DNA from: Amblyornis subalaris
Taxonomy: Eukaryota > Chordata > Aves > Passeriformes > Ptilonorhynchidae
Direction: 5' to 3'
Assembly: GCA_018881555.1 (NCBI GenBank)
Contig: JACAXG010000013.1
Location: 8,656,191-8,720,190, forward strand
DNA: 64,000 nt
Shown here: positions 1 through 12,780 of the stretch, in pieces
Position numbering within the stretch: the stretch's first letter is position 1
How the letters are laid out: each line of letters begins with the position of its first letter
Position numbers and translations under genes: made by a program
Notes under the pieces: generated by a model
The model's database searches: none
What the model was told of the DNA's origin: nothing
The model's input: only the letters and a program-made list of their open reading frames with translations

Positions 1-2555
1 AAATTAATCTGAAAGCCCTCAGCATAGCTTTCAGGTAGGTCAGTGAAACTGAGATAAGCACCTTTGGAGAGAAAACAGCAGTTACTTTCCCTTGCAGAAA
101 ACAGTTTAGCCATAATACCTTTTTAATAATAAAAATCACTTGAAATCCTTTTCTAGAGATACTGGGTTTTGTTCAGTTTGGAGCTTCTTACCCATGAGAA
201 GTTTGTTAGGTTTCAAATTTTATGGTTTGATTAATACATAGATCCATTAACATGCATTTAAAAAATATTGAATCACAAATAGAAATGCTCCTAGCAATTC
301 ACTAAAAATGCTTTAAAAATGGGTGAAGTGTTAATTTACAGGTCAAGTAATTTTGAAGTGTGCTCTGATGGAAAATTCCTGTGAACCTCATCAAAGCAAA
401 TACGTGGGTATGGGTCACTGACCTTCACTAATACTTGTTCTGATCTACGTAGGAACAAGTTTACTGAATCAAAAACATTGCTTAATTTATGTTCAGATTG
501 CTAAATCGATTTCTTCATGGTATGTGGTAGAATTATTGCAGTTGTGCTTTGCATTTATAAAGCAAAATTAAGACTGCAAGATACAGTCCTTCTGATGAGA
601 AATTAGCTCTCTAACATAACAATGTGTGTTTTTCTTGATGCACAGCCTTTCACTCCTCAAGTTTATGGGGTGTTCCTGAGAAGAGGTTTGTTTTCCAGAA
701 TATTTTTGGTCCTGATTAGAATANTTAATAAATATGTGCATGCAGTATGAAATTCCAATTTCAATGGAAGAGCTAAAATAGAAAACCTAATTAANAAAAG
801 GACAGCATTAGTATTTGACTGGAAAGCTGCATCTTGCCTGGTTTGTATTAATTTTGGAGAATACTGGTGTCACCTTTACACTGTGAAACTTCTCATAGGC
901 TGATTCCAGAGGGTGCTGGAAAGCTATTAAAACTTCCTTGTGGACTTGGGTGCGGTTTCTCGGGGTTGAACCATTTTGGAACTAAACCCTATTGAGTAGA
1001 CTATATGCCAAAATCCCAAATATACAGAGCTCACACTCTGGGGTGGTATGTTTGGACAAGTTTTTGCCTCTGCCTTCAGCAAGTCTGATTCCATGTTCAA
1101 GTTGGATGTTTTAGAGGTGACAGCAATTCATGGGCAGCTCTGTGCTGGCTCACAANGGCTTTGAGTTGCCCATGAAACATCAGGTGACAGGACTGGGGTC
1201 ACCTCTTCCTTCTAGGAAGGAATTCTCAGAAAATGTAGCTCTGTGAGTCATTGCCAGTGGTAGTGAAGGGCGTTGCCAGCATGAGCAGAAAAGAGACAAT
1301 CTGGATCTGAAGTAATCCTGACATTTGGGTTTGGAGGAGAGCTTGGCCAGGAGGTTCTGATGGAAAGCCAGCAGTGCTCATCCACTTAATCTCAACAAGG
1401 TAATCCACACTAATAGCTCAGGCTGATTTTTTTCAGCTTCCTGAGGTATTTTGCGAAGCATCTTATTAAATATTGAAATTTGACAGCCAGCTTCCCTTCT
1501 CCCATTCCCTGCTTTCTCTGTGGGAGGCTGATTTCCTGTGCATGCTGAAGCCAAGCTGGTTTTGCCGTGGTTCTTGGGGCAAGTTTGTATCTCCTTTTCT
1601 GAGCCCACAATGAGCAGAGCAGTGCTGCAGGTCTTCATCTGCCCTTCCAGGAGCAGAGCTCCTCTGACACAAACCATCACAGAGCTGCATCTTGGAAATT
1701 AAATTGTGTTATGTTTTCTGGGGCACTGCTGGTGGGTAGCTTGAATAATATTGTCCTAGCTTGATAGCGTGAAAGTGGAGAATAATCCTGTGTTGTGGTA
1801 CATGGATAGTTTTTGTGCTGAATTGTTAAGTATTTGGATGTCACCAAGCTCCTGAGCAGTGAGGAGTAAAGGCTGGCAGGTGTCCTGTGGTCTGCTCAGG
1901 GCTACAGAACCATCACTGCTCTGTGGTTTTCTAGAAATACTTAATTGCTTTAATTTGGCTTTCATGCNGTGCTTTTTTTGCCACCCATCCTCCTACTTAA
2001 GAAGTCTCAGGAGACTGTGCAGAGCCCCCCACGCTCCTGCAGGAGAGGAGCTGTGTCCCTGGGGAAGCTCCTCTGCACAGAGCTCGCAGGTGATGCTCCG
2101 TGTGCTCCCACGGGTACCAGCGGCTCCAGATCCAAGCACTGGCACGTTTGCCTTTCCCTCTGTGTGCTGCAAGGTGTTCATACCACACTGATGTATCTCA
2201 ACTGTGCTGCCTGGAAGGAGCAAGGCACTGCTGGTGTGTGGTGGTATCTCTGATTTGGACTGTGGCAGCACAGGGTAAACTAAACAANCTGTGCCAATAT
2301 CTCAGTTCCTTGATCATTCTTACCCATTATTGTTTGCTACCTTATCTTGCTTTATGCCTTACCTTAAATCACCAACATCGAAGGATCATGTGTAGTTGTA
2401 ACAATTCTTATTGTTATGATAATAAATGTAGCAAACATGCTCATTTTTCAAGGCACCATGACTTTCTTCTTGCTGGCATTTGGCAGGTATTGGCTCTGTT
2501 GGCTATCTGTTGTTTGTGTTCATTAATGATTACTTGAACAAGANTGTAGACTCTC
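1..2555. other. Gene-free stretch, no repeat recognised
   Basis: AT-leaning unique-looking sequence with scattered single Ns. Around 1990-2270 it is richer in GC and is open in several frames on both strands (up to 145 codons), but no domain or splice structure is apparent. Confidence 0.5.
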
Positions 2556-2675
2556 ATCCCTGAAAGGGTTCAAAGCCAGGTTGGATGGGGCTCTGAGCAA
2601 CCTGGTGTAGTGAAAGGTGTCCCTGTCCATGGCAGGGGTTGGAATTGGATGATGTTTAAGTTCCTTCCAAATTCA
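2556..2675 (+). mobile_element. CR1 LINE 3'-end fragment
   Basis: Matches the CR1 tail from the 'ttcaaagccaggttggatgg' block through 'ggtgtccctgtccatggcag' to 'ttccttccaa'. It lacks the usual terminal ATTCTATG octamers and is quite diverged, so it is an old, truncated copy. Confidence 0.88.
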
Positions 2676-4949
2676 TACTGCACCCGAACTGCTTAAAATC
2701 TCCAAGTATAAATGTACCAAAAACTTCACCATGACTGCAAACAGCTGGGTCAAACCAGCCCTTCAGTGCCCTCCTGCCTAGAATAAAGCATTTCTCTGGA
2801 GTCCACTCACAGCCTCAACTGTGCTTGTCTAAGAGTATCAATTATTGCTGAAATTCCTGGTTATATTCAGATTCTTAAATGTTACATCACTTACTGCTGC
2901 ATCTGAAGACCACAGTAGGTTATTCTGAGCAGCAAGGGAGTCATAGGGATAATTTTGTGCTCCTTCCCCCAACAAAATCATATTTCGTAATCTGACATAA
3001 TAGGAAAGGATTGTTTTTGGAAGCAAGGCAAAAGATNGTAAAGGCTTTTGATAAAAGCTTTTGCTTCTAATTCAAATAGACATAATTTCAGACGATGAGC
3101 TTGGAATAAGATAGGCACAGTGTATCAATTTTATATGCAGTTGAAGATCTAATATCCTGGTATTTATTTTAATTGTTATTATTAGTAATGTATTCTCTGC
3201 CATGTCAGTGTTCTTCCTGCTTTTCAGTTTGGAGAAAGGAAGGAAAGATTCAAATTTGAATTTAAATCTGTACTGGGCTACAGCCTGCTCCTGTTTCAAG
3301 CATTAATGAAGGTACAGGGAGACAAGACTTCAGTTTATTTTTGTATCACTTTGGTATGTAGTGATAATTCACTCCTTGTTACCTGCATTTATGTGGCACC
3401 TCTAACAAGCAGTAATTGCTTTTTTGTAGAGCATCCTAAATCTTAACTGGTATATTATCCCTGTGGAGATGAGAAGCTTTTGCTCTGAGTGCTGGTTACC
3501 AGAGCATCTGCAGTTCAAGGTGCTGTGGAATATTTTGATAATGTTTGTGTTATTTATGTTGAGGTTTTTCCTCTGCATCTCCAAAACTGCACCCTGCCTT
3601 TTTCTGTGTACTCAGAGGGCTTAATAAATGTTGTATCTTATGGGATGCTTGAAGTACTAAAAAATGTGAATGTTGGAACAAGGCAGGTACTGTATACTTG
3701 AATAGCAGCAAAAAATTAGGAGAATTTTGGTGTACATAAATGGTTATGGCTCAATAGTGAGTGTCGAGGATTGTCAAGATGCATCTAAAGCACAGCTNGA
3801 AGATGAAACCCTCTTGTATGCTGTCCCTTACAGACTAAAATCCTGCTTCATTTTTTTTTTAAATTTCTGGTGAGATGCAGTGTGTGATCCCTCATGGTGG
3901 TCCTGCACTGCCCCATTTGCTGGGGGCTGTCACCATCCAGCCAAGAGAACAGGAGCCCTGGCTGCTGCAGGGGAGCAGTTTGTGCTGCACTGGATGTCGC
4001 TGACCTTGAGTTTGGGGTGCTTGGGTGCTGTCCCTGGGGAGCAGAGGGACCCTGGGCTCGTCGTGCCTGGCTCTGTGCTGAGCTGTGGCACAAACTGACT
4101 GCAGGAATCAAATTTCATAAGATTTTCTCATGTCACAGTTGAGCAACTGTGAAAAATCATACAGAGATGGGGAAATGCTGCGGTGATTCTGAAGAAGAGA
4201 ATAAGACCAGAGTAAATCATGTTGCAANTAAAAAAGGAATCAAGGCAATCTTAACTTGGCTGTGATGTGGCAGAGGGTTACACTTTCTGATATGCTATTC
4301 AGAAGCCACTCAACCTGAAAGGACTAAATGTTGACTAATTTTTTTTCTAATGTAGCGTATTCTCCCTTTGGAACAAAGGCTGTAGCAGTAGTTCTTAAAG
4401 AAAAAGACAATTCTGCTTAAAGTACTTTTTACCATCAACCAGGTAAAACTGAATTCTCAGTCAGATTTAGCAAGGGTACATCTGCAAATTTGGGGCTTCT
4501 AAAAACAGCCNTCCCACGAGCTTCCTCATGACAATGTGGAAATTTATGGAGGTGTACCTGGGTTTCTCATCTGAAGTCCAGAAATAGTAGTCAGTAATAT
4601 CAGAGATGCAGCAATTATCTCAATTAGGTACCGTATGGATGAGCAGATGATACTGTGTGATGTGAGACATCAGAGTTCTCTCAGTGTTTATACTAGACAG
4701 GACAAATCTAAATTGCCAGTGTGTGTACTGATAGCAAGCTTTCTCCAAACAGTAGCATGTGATCTGATCAAAAAAAGAAAAAAAACCTGGATGTTCTCTG
4801 CCTGATTAGCATTTTTTTTAAATATTCTGTATTCATTCTGTAAACAGAAAATCCTCATTGTCAGACTAAACCATATATTAGTCATGAACTGTGCTGATGC
4901 TNCAGTCCACATATGGAGTGTCTCACCAGCCCTGTGCTGGGTGTCATTT
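2676..4949. other. Gene-free stretch
   Basis: AT-rich sequence with a short T run at about 3850-3860 and a GC-richer pocket at about 3890-4095 that is open in several frames on both strands but has no domain content. No mobile element recognised. Confidence 0.45.
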
Positions 4950-5199
4950 CATAGAATGGGTTGGAAGAAATCNTAAAACTCATCTAATTCTACCCCTTGC
5001 CATGGGCAGGGACACCTTCCACTAGACCAGNTTGCTCCAAGCCCTGTCTAACCTGGCCTTGAACACTTCCAGGGATGGGGCAGCCACAGCTTCTCTGGGC
5101 AACCTGTGCCAGGGCCTGAGCACCCTCACAGGGAAGAATTTATTCCTAATATCTAATCTAAGTCTACCTTCTTTGCTTGACTCCTCACTGGAGATAAGG
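4950..5199 (-). mobile_element. CR1 LINE 3'-end fragment
   Basis: The reverse complement reads as the CR1 3' end. On the + strand it runs from 'atagaatgggttggaag' through 'gggacaccttccactagacc' and 'cagggatggggcagccacag' to 'cctaatatctaatctaagtc'. The segment 5184-5199 is identical, in inverted orientation, to the sequence upstream of the CR1 copy at 51291-51559, so the shared element extends further 5' than the familiar 3' end. Confidence 0.93.
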
Positions 5200-5565
5200 A
5201 GGAGAAGGCTCTGAAGGGATGAAAAAAATCCATTGCATGATAATCTATTAATAGGAACAACCACTTCTGTATTAATTTGCTAAATGAGTTGGGACTGTAT
5301 ATTTAGAAGTTGTACAGCAGTTAGGCTGCCCCTGAGAGCAGGTCCCTGGAGACCTGGTGTGTGCAGAGGTAACATCTGATTTATTGCAAGACNCAGCATG
5401 AGCCCAGCTGCAGGGACTGGATTTGATTTATCTGCTTGCACTGCTGTGTCTCCCACAAAGTGTCTGGTAAGGCCAGCAATGCAGGCAGCTTGTGGATCTG
5501 GAATGTTACCTGTTCTGCATTTCCTCACGTGCTGCATTAATTGTTTTTTTGCTGTTGGTTGGTTC

Positions 5566-5583
5566 TTTGTTTGTTTGTTTTTT
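5566..5583. repeat. (TTTG)3 plus poly-T simple repeat
   Basis: Three TTTG units followed by a run of T. Low-complexity sequence only. Confidence 0.8.
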
Positions 5584-5837
5584 GGGGTGGGCTTTTTTTT
5601 GGCAAAGTTCTCTATATTAACTTTTGGTCATAAAAAGGCGTGCCTTTTGACTCAGTCTAAATCAGAATTAAAGGGCAAGAGACTGAAACCATTCAAGGTT
5701 ATCCTGCAGTTGGTACCTGTTTGGTATCTGCCTTGTTGGTCCATGCTCAGCATCATTGCTGTGGGATCAGAGGCTGGGATGGGAAATGCACAGCTGGGTA
5801 CACATCTCTAAATACTGAATTCATACCTGGAAGTACT

Positions 5838-5953
5838 CAAGGGATGGATGGAACTTGGAGCAGCCTGGTCTAGTGGAAGGTGTCCCTGTCTGTGGTAGGG
5901 GTTGGAACGAGATGAGCTTTATTGTTCCTCCCAAACCATTCTGTGCTTCTATT
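5838..5953 (+). mobile_element. CR1 LINE 3'-end fragment
   Basis: Contains 'cctggtctagtggaaggtgt' and the terminal 'cccaaaccattctgtgcttc'. Roughly 115 bp, heavily 5'-truncated, with several differences from the usual tail. Confidence 0.9.
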
Positions 5954-8203
5954 CAAAACAACCTCAAAGTGGTTTTGCTGCTTGAATTCATTGCTAATGA
6001 CTGTTAGTAAACCTGTTTGTGGCACANTGGCTACCAAGCACTGTTTTATGTTGTGTATTCCCTCTGTGTTGTTGTATTTTAACTCTGCACAATGAAGTTC
6101 CCAATGCTCCGTGTTTGTTCTGAATGAAATCTGATTTATCGCCAGTGCTCTGCTCATCCACNGGCCCGTGATTCATCATTAATCAGGAGATACAACACAA
6201 ACCAGCTATTATGCCTTGGCAGGACAGCTAGATGCTGTCTTCTGAGAGGCTGGCATTCCCTGTGTAAGAGCAGAAAAGGGCTTTGTGCGACACAGTTGTT
6301 GAATTGCGTCAGGTTCACGCAGGTGTTGGTACAGCACATGGCAGCTGCAGGGGAGTGAAGCTGTGTGACAGCAGGTACTCAGCTGTATTTGATTTTGACT
6401 TTTGTCCCTCCTAGTCCAGGTAGAATGTTATACTTGATGACACTGGGATGTCTGGTCCTTTGGAGATGCAGTTTTTCTTCAGCTACATGTCTGGTGAGAG
6501 GCAATCCTGAAACAAACACACTACATTGATTTCCACCTAATGATTAAGCACTTCAGATACAGAACAGAAGGACCTTTTATTCTGTACTCAATTGACTANC
6601 ATTAAAATGTAGAAAAATAGGTGCTAAAAGTGAACCTTGACAAATAAAACTGTTGTATTGCACTAATGAAATGCTATTTAAAGCGGTACATGAAGGAGCT
6701 TTTTAGAAGGAATGGAAAGTCTGAAACAAATTTTTCCCTCAAAGCATATGATTTATGCTCTGATAAAATTAGATTTTTAGTTAAAGGAATTTGTGGTCAT
6801 TAAATGGTGCCCATGAAATAAGTCTCATTTATAACCATCTGCTTTATGGCTTCTGCAGAAAAGTATTCCTCAGGCAATGCATTCAAGAACTTTAGTGTCA
6901 TTTTTATCAAAATAGTTTGGTTCTCTACTGGTAACACTATTAAAACCTCTGAAACCTCTGTGTGATTTTTTTTTTAACTTGACATCAGTATCTTTTACTT
7001 CAAGAGAAGTCTCCACCTGGAGCTAATACCTTTTTGTGCTGTTCTTTAAGCCCTGCTGTGATTGCTGGGTATTTTCACATCTTTTTGTGTGCCCTCCTGA
7101 AATTTTGAACATTCTCGGTGTCATTGGTGTTACATTCTCGGTGTCATTGGTGTTTTCTCCATGGGGGGGATGTTTTGGGGGCACACTAAGTGCTGCTGTT
7201 TTCCCAGGAATGAGAAGTGATGGCTTACAGCATAACCCCACGTTCTCCCTTTGCAGTTCTAACAAGCTTTTCCTCTGAATCCTGCATCTGTTTTTTGGGA
7301 TAGTTTATATTCACCAGAGCTTATAATTCTAAGGGGAACAGAGTAAAAGAAGGGAAACTTTGAAGACCATCCTTTGTTTTTCACGATGTCTGTGCAGATG
7401 TGGAAATAACAAAAGGGCATTTAATAAAAGTGAGCTGACACTTGGATGGTTTTTTTATGGATTCTTGATTGTCTATTTCCTTTTGATCAATATAATAGTT
7501 GTAATTAGTTTTACTGTTTCTAAGCTTTTGAACTGCAGAGAATTCAAACAGCTTGTTAGAGTGAGGGACTCTGGGGGGACTTTAAAAGTATTCTTTCCTT
7601 TCGCATATATTGCATGTACACAGGCCTAACAATAGCAGCTGTAGCTGAGGTTTTTTATCCTGTGCCCCACCTCTCAAACTAATATTTTGAAAAGCTCGGA
7701 GAGGTCCCTGGAGTATAACTGCCTGCACAGCTCGGAGCTCTGCTGCCTAAAGAGGATAAATGCTTTGAAGTCTGTACTAATCCTGAATGCCGTTTTACAT
7801 GTTGCTCAAGATCACTGAGGTAGCATCCTACAGGGAATAATGACAGTATTTTTATAAGCAAATACCCATTTTTTTTGTTTATCCCCCTCAGCTGACTTGA
7901 AGGGTGCCAAGGAGACCATTTCTGCTGTTCTGATCCTTCCCCAGTCTGGTGAAAGATTTGTTTTTGAGGAAGGAGCTTGTGGTCATGGGAAGGAAGAAGC
8001 AGCATCTGTTGCCTGCACAAGTGGTGACAAACGACAGTATAACTGTGATGCGAGGTGGCCCCTGGGCTGGAGGAGACCTCAGCTGTGGCTCTCTCCTGTA
8101 CTGGGACCTCCCAGGGGTCGTGGGAGGGGGCAGGAGGCAGAAAGGAGCATTTTTGTGGGCAGTAAGTGGGTACCCACGGCACTGCAGTGTGTGGTGTGTG
8201 TCG
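5954..8203. other. Gene-free stretch with a 23-bp tandem duplication
   Basis: AT-rich, with no recognised mobile element. The only structured feature is the exact 23-bp duplication at 7109-7154. An open frame on the - strand (7679-8230, 183 codons) runs into the adjoining CR1 fragment and has no domain I recognise. Confidence 0.45.
7109..7154. repeat. Exact 23-bp tandem duplication, two copies
   Basis: The 23-base unit beginning ACATTCTCGGTGTCATTGG occupies 7109-7131 and again 7132-7154 without a mismatch, and the flanks do not continue the repeat. This looks like a recent local duplication. Confidence 0.95.
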
Positions 8204-8300
8204 CCCTGTAGCCTTCTCCAGGCTGAACACCCCAACTCTCTGAGCCTGTCTCCACAGCAGAGGTGCTCCAGATGGTCTTTTAACAGTCCTTCATGGTTCC
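8204..8300 (-). mobile_element. CR1 LINE fragment (upstream of the 3' tail)
   Basis: The + strand shows 'ccttctccaggctgaacacc', 'ccaactctctgagcctgtct' and 'gcagaggtgctccag', a block characteristic of antisense CR1 internal to the tail. The right edge is uncertain because similarity fades after about 8270. Confidence 0.75.
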
Positions 8301-9324
8301 ACTCTTTCTAATACTGGCTGCAAGAAGTAACTTGAACAATGGAAATTAGACGTATTTGTAATTAACTCATAAATAATGTTACTGCGTGGTATTAAAAATT
8401 TATTCCTCTGAAGTCTCACCATTAGTACAAGCAGATAGTGTTGTCTGGGAATGCAATGTCTTTTGAGATTTTATGCAGTGTTGTTTTAAAACAAGTTTCT
8501 ATATTAGAGATGGTTGTGATGCTTTGCAAAAAAGTATGGCAAATTATGTAGGTGTGCATGGATGAAAATGAGCCCTCAGCTCTAAGCATGAGTAGTCCAG
8601 TTGCTTTGAAATTATTCAGATAGTGAACAAGTCTTTGCTAAAAATATCTGAAATGGCTCCTCCCTCCTCAACCCCAAATCATTGGTGTAGTAGTAATAAC
8701 CCTTCTAACTCCTCCCTTTTAATATCAATAGAGGGGAAAAAAAATCAATTTTCAAGACAGATGTTGTGTTTTATAATATAACTTATCATACAATGGTGAA
8801 TTATTTTAGGTGTTATATTTATCCATTAGATGTCTGTGGGCAAACAGAAATGTATACTTGTAATTACTCCTCAGTTATTGTATTGAGCTTCACAGGTGCT
8901 TCCCTGGGTCAGTGATTAATGATTGTAGGGGGGGTTTGTTCATCCTGCCTTTGAACAATTCTTGTATTTAATAAAAAAAAACGCCACAAAAAATTCTCTT
9001 TTTCCTTATAGGACTCCAGAAGGTTTGAAGTTACAAGAAGAAAAGGTAGGAAAACCAGTTTTCTTTCAGTGTGTGTGTTGGTGTTGAGTATTCTTGCGGT
9101 AACTTTTTAAAACAAGCATGAGTTCACACACTTGAAAGGTTGTGCTGCTGTGGGATTTCCAACAGTCTGTGCCTGGTGCTTGTCTGACAGCTCTTAGTGT
9201 CGCAAATTGTAGATTTTTTTTCTTTTCCTAATGAAAAGCTGCTCTTTTAGCACAGAATTGTGTGGTGGTGATGGGGNTGCAAGTCAACGTTTGGGTGCTG
9301 GCAGGCATCTAAATGGCTTTAAGC
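8301..9324. other. Gene-free AT-rich stretch
   Basis: No repeat, RNA gene or exon recognised. Short A and T runs only. Confidence 0.45.
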
Positions 9325-9567
9325 TGAAGGAGGATAGATTTAGATCAGATATTAGGAATAAATTCTTCCCTGTGAGNGTGCTNAGGCCCTGGCACAGGCT
9401 GTCCAGAGAAGCTGTGGNTGCCCCATCCCTGGAAGTGTCCAAGGCCAGGTTGGANGGGGCTTGGAGCAACCTGGTCTAGTGGAAAGTGTCCCTGCCCATG
9501 GCAGGGGCTTGGAACTGGATGAACTTTAAGGTCCTTTCCAACCCAAACCATTCTGTGATCCTCTGAT
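9325..9567 (+). mobile_element. CR1 LINE 3'-end fragment, well preserved
   Basis: About 240 bp running from 'ggatagatttagatcagata' through 'ccctggcacaggctgtccag' and 'cctggtctagtggaaagtgt' to 'cccaaaccattctgtgatcc'. Close to the usual CR1 tail. Four Ns fall within it, consistent with ambiguous calling in repeats. Confidence 0.95.
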
Positions 9568-9649
9568 TAAACTTTGACCCGGGAGCGTTTCAGGGGGAAA
9601 AGGTCCAGACGAGGCTTCCCANGCGTCAGTCCACAAAGATCCACCCAAA

Positions 9650-9665
9650 GGAGCATTGATGCTCC
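9650..9665. repeat. Short hairpin, 7-bp arms
   Basis: GGAGCAT, a two-base centre TG, then ATGCTCC: a perfect inverted repeat 65 bp upstream of a second, longer one. Confidence 0.85.
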
Positions 9666-9729
9666 GAGCTCAGATCCTGCTCCTGGGAACTCTGCTGCCT
9701 CAGGAACTAATTGGCTGCTGTCAGGAGCG

Positions 9730-9778
9730 GCTCTTTGATGGCTCCTGGCAGCTGGGGGAGAATTGGCCATCAAAGAGC
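9730..9778. repeat. Inverted repeat, 13-bp perfect arms
   Basis: GCTCTTTGATGGC at 9730-9742 is the exact reverse complement of GCCATCAAAGAGC at 9766-9778, with a 23-base spacer. No terminal duplication marks it as a mobile element. Confidence 0.9.
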
Positions 9779-12102
9779 TCATTCTGGTTATCATTAATTT
9801 TGATTTTGTTCAGCAGATGTTTTCCGGATCAAGCAGTTGCTTGCCTCATCTGTCTTGGTAGAATGTGAAGCGGGTGGCACTCCCCTGTTCAATGGATTAA
9901 TGCATTCCCTGTTCCCTTCCAGCAGCTTCTTTAATTGCTTCAGGCATCCCATATGTTGGGAAGAGGTTGTAACTATCGGTGTTTTACTGCATTAAGGAAG
10001 AAGGTCGGGTCCAAGGGTAACTTGTCATCTGGGCAAATAATCTCCTTCTTTTTGTTTTTGTGGTTGTGTTTTTGTGGTTTTTTTTTCTTCTGTGAAGCTG
10101 AGGCAGCAGAGAGGTTTGAATTAATTAAAAATATGGCTGCTGCTAAAGATGAAATCTGTTTAGCTTAGATGTCCAGTGTATGTGTGTATTTGGTCAAACT
10201 TCTGCCACTCTTCATGAGGAAATAGAGTTTTATTGTGCTTCCCTCAATCTCAGACTAAGGAGGGCTTTTGGGGTGGGTCAAGGCTGCTTTGAGATGCAGA
10301 AGAGCANCGGCATTCTGGGTGTGGACACATTTCAGTCACACCCTGGCTGTAGTTTGTGGTGCAGTTCGTTATGGATATGGAAACTGAATCCACCCTTGTG
10401 GATGTACCTCTAGTCCTGGTTCAGATATGAATTCTGTCTCCAAAGTTTCCTTCCCCGTGAAAGTAACCAACACACATGAGAGCTTAATTATAGCAATTTT
10501 TGAAATCAGGACTGAATTTACAGATCATGTGGGTGCTTGGAGAATGTTACTTCAGAGCAATAACTGGATTTGGAGATCAGGGCCTCAAATTTCCAGGCCA
10601 AGTGAGGCTGATTTCTCATTGGTTTCAGAGCATGAGTAAAACTTGACTTTCATTTGGAGGAGTAAAACCNTTTTTTCAGAAGTGAATTCAATATAATGCA
10701 CGTCCCTGTCAGAGGCTTCTTAAGTCCATGGCTGGAGTGAAGGGGATGGCAACTGGGGGAGTTAAGGTGTATAGATAAATTGTACTTATGCCCAGCAAGG
10801 CAATATGTGAATTATCAAGTCTGTCCAAAGAACTGCAAACTCGTCAGAAGTGAAGAAAATGCTAACAAACATGGTAAATACCTCTTGATCACAAAAGCCT
10901 GTGGATTTGCAGAGCTACCTGGGGATTTTCAGCAATGATTAAATATCTTCCTCTCTGGAGTTATTCCTCAGTAGTACCTATAAAATAATTCAACAAAAGG
11001 CTCCTTCAGAAACCTCTTCAGTGTTAAAATNTGCACAGAGCAGATACCATTCGATGCCAGGAAAAAAAAATAACAGGAGGGTCAGAATGTTTATTATGCA
11101 CAAAAAAAGATTTATTCTACATTTTGTGATATGGTATGAGGTGATTTTAAGATTCAGGCCTTTTTTCCCCCTAAAGTGGTAATTTTTGCAGATAATGGTT
11201 TTTACCTGCGGAAATGAGATGATTGGAAAAGATTTGGGGTGAGGGTTTATCCTTGTTCTGTTCCCTTGGTGGAAGTTTTGGCTTTCTCTTGAAAAGCTGA
11301 AAAACTAAAAAATATCTAATAGAAACACCCACAAAGGTGAGAGCTCAGCAGACTTAGTCNGTGTCTGCTTTTATTATCCAAGGCTCACGGATGATCCAAG
11401 ATGATTAAAAAAAGAGCTTTTGGTGAAAGGAGGGGCAACCCTGGTTTACACTGTTCAGAATTTTTCTTTACTTTGGGACAAAAGGTTTGAGTCCTTTAGA
11501 TTTAAAGCAGACACTTTTCTTTCAAAGGGAACAAAGCCTTGATTGTTGTTGAGTGTGAAAACACTTTCTTCCTTTTTTTAGCTGTGGATGAGTGTAGCTA
11601 AACCAGGAGGCTTTTGGTTTCCAAAGTGTCAGGATTACATATGCTGGAGAAATTTTGAACCTGCTCCAAAGCCCATTACAGTCAANGAATGGTTTTCCTT
11701 TGACTTCCGTGGCGTGAGATCAGCAGTAATTACATGATCTTTTAATTGCTATGGTATGGAGGGGAGATGCTTCCCTGACTGCAGCTGGCAGCCACCTCCC
11801 AGTGATGTTTGGAGTCTGATTTTCTTCTCAATTGAAATGGAAATGGCCGCAGAACTGTTTTGTTCCTGGGATGCATAACTGGTGTGCAAATATCGCCCTT
11901 TTTGACTAAAAATAATTTTTTAATAACCCCTCCCTCATTCTGGTAGTTAATTACAAGCTGCAAGAATATTTTTCTAAATTCAGTTGAAATTTGGCTCTGA
12001 GTGGGTCATNCATATGACCCACTGTGATATCCATCTGTATTATGCTCATGCAATGGGAACCAGAATGTGGGGTNGTCTGCCAGGTTTTGTGTTGTGCTTT
12101 GA

Positions 12103-12118
12103 AAACAAACAAACAAAC
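12103..12118. repeat. (AAAC)4 microsatellite
   Basis: Four AAAC units. Confidence 0.9.
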
Positions 12119-12569
12119 CCTCAAACAGCCAGAAAAATTCNAAACACAAACTCAAACCCCAGCATGTGCTAAACAAGCACAAGGTTTGGATACCATCCCT
12201 TTATATTGCTCTGTTGCGCTAANGTTGGGCAGCAGGTTTGAGCAGGCAGACCTTTTTTCACATATTGAGTCTTTTTTCCCATTTCTGTCGTCATAATTTT
12301 TCGTTATTTACTCCATTTGATTGTATCTGGTTCCAGGTGCATTAGCATTGTTGCCGATTCCTGTGTGCTCCCTGCCCTCAGTGCACAGGAAAGGGAAACT
12401 GAACCAGAAGCTGAATAACCTGCACACTTCCATCAGCTGCTTGGGGCAATGTAATAGTGCAGGAGAGAGGTGGGGAAGAGCAACACAGGAGTAGAGAGCT
12501 GGGAAAAGCAGCAGTTTGTGCAGATCACGTGAACCCAACAGGCATTTAGNGAAAAGGATGAAGAGTCAA

Positions 12570-12780
12570 AGTGGTTTNGGTTGGAAGGGCCCTTAGAGCN
12601 CATCCTGTTCCACGCCCCTGCCACNTGCAGGGACACCTTCCACTATCCCAGGTTGCTCCAAGCCCCATCCAGCCTGCCCTTGAACACTTCCAGGGATGGG
12701 CAGCCAAAACTGCTGTGGGCAACTTATGCCAGTGCCTCACCACCCTCATAAGGAAGAATTTATTCCTAATATCTAGCTAA
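12570..12780 (-). mobile_element. CR1 LINE 3'-end fragment
   Basis: The + strand reads 'gtggtttnggttggaagggc', then 'cacttccagggatgggcagc', 'ggcaacttatgccagtgcct' and 'attcctaatatctagctaat', the reverse complement of a CR1 tail. About 210 bp, moderately diverged. Confidence 0.93.

Larger units (their letters stand above)
9568..12569. other. Gene-free stretch with an inverted-repeat cluster
   Basis: Contains two short perfect dyads at 9650-9665 and 9730-9778 and an AAAC microsatellite at 12103-12118. Otherwise AT-rich with no recognised gene or mobile element. Confidence 0.45.

Noticed and set aside
7679..8230. 183-codon - strand open frame
   Set aside because: Its start lies in a CR1 fragment (8204-8300), the overlapping opposite-strand frames are also open, and no domain is recognisable.
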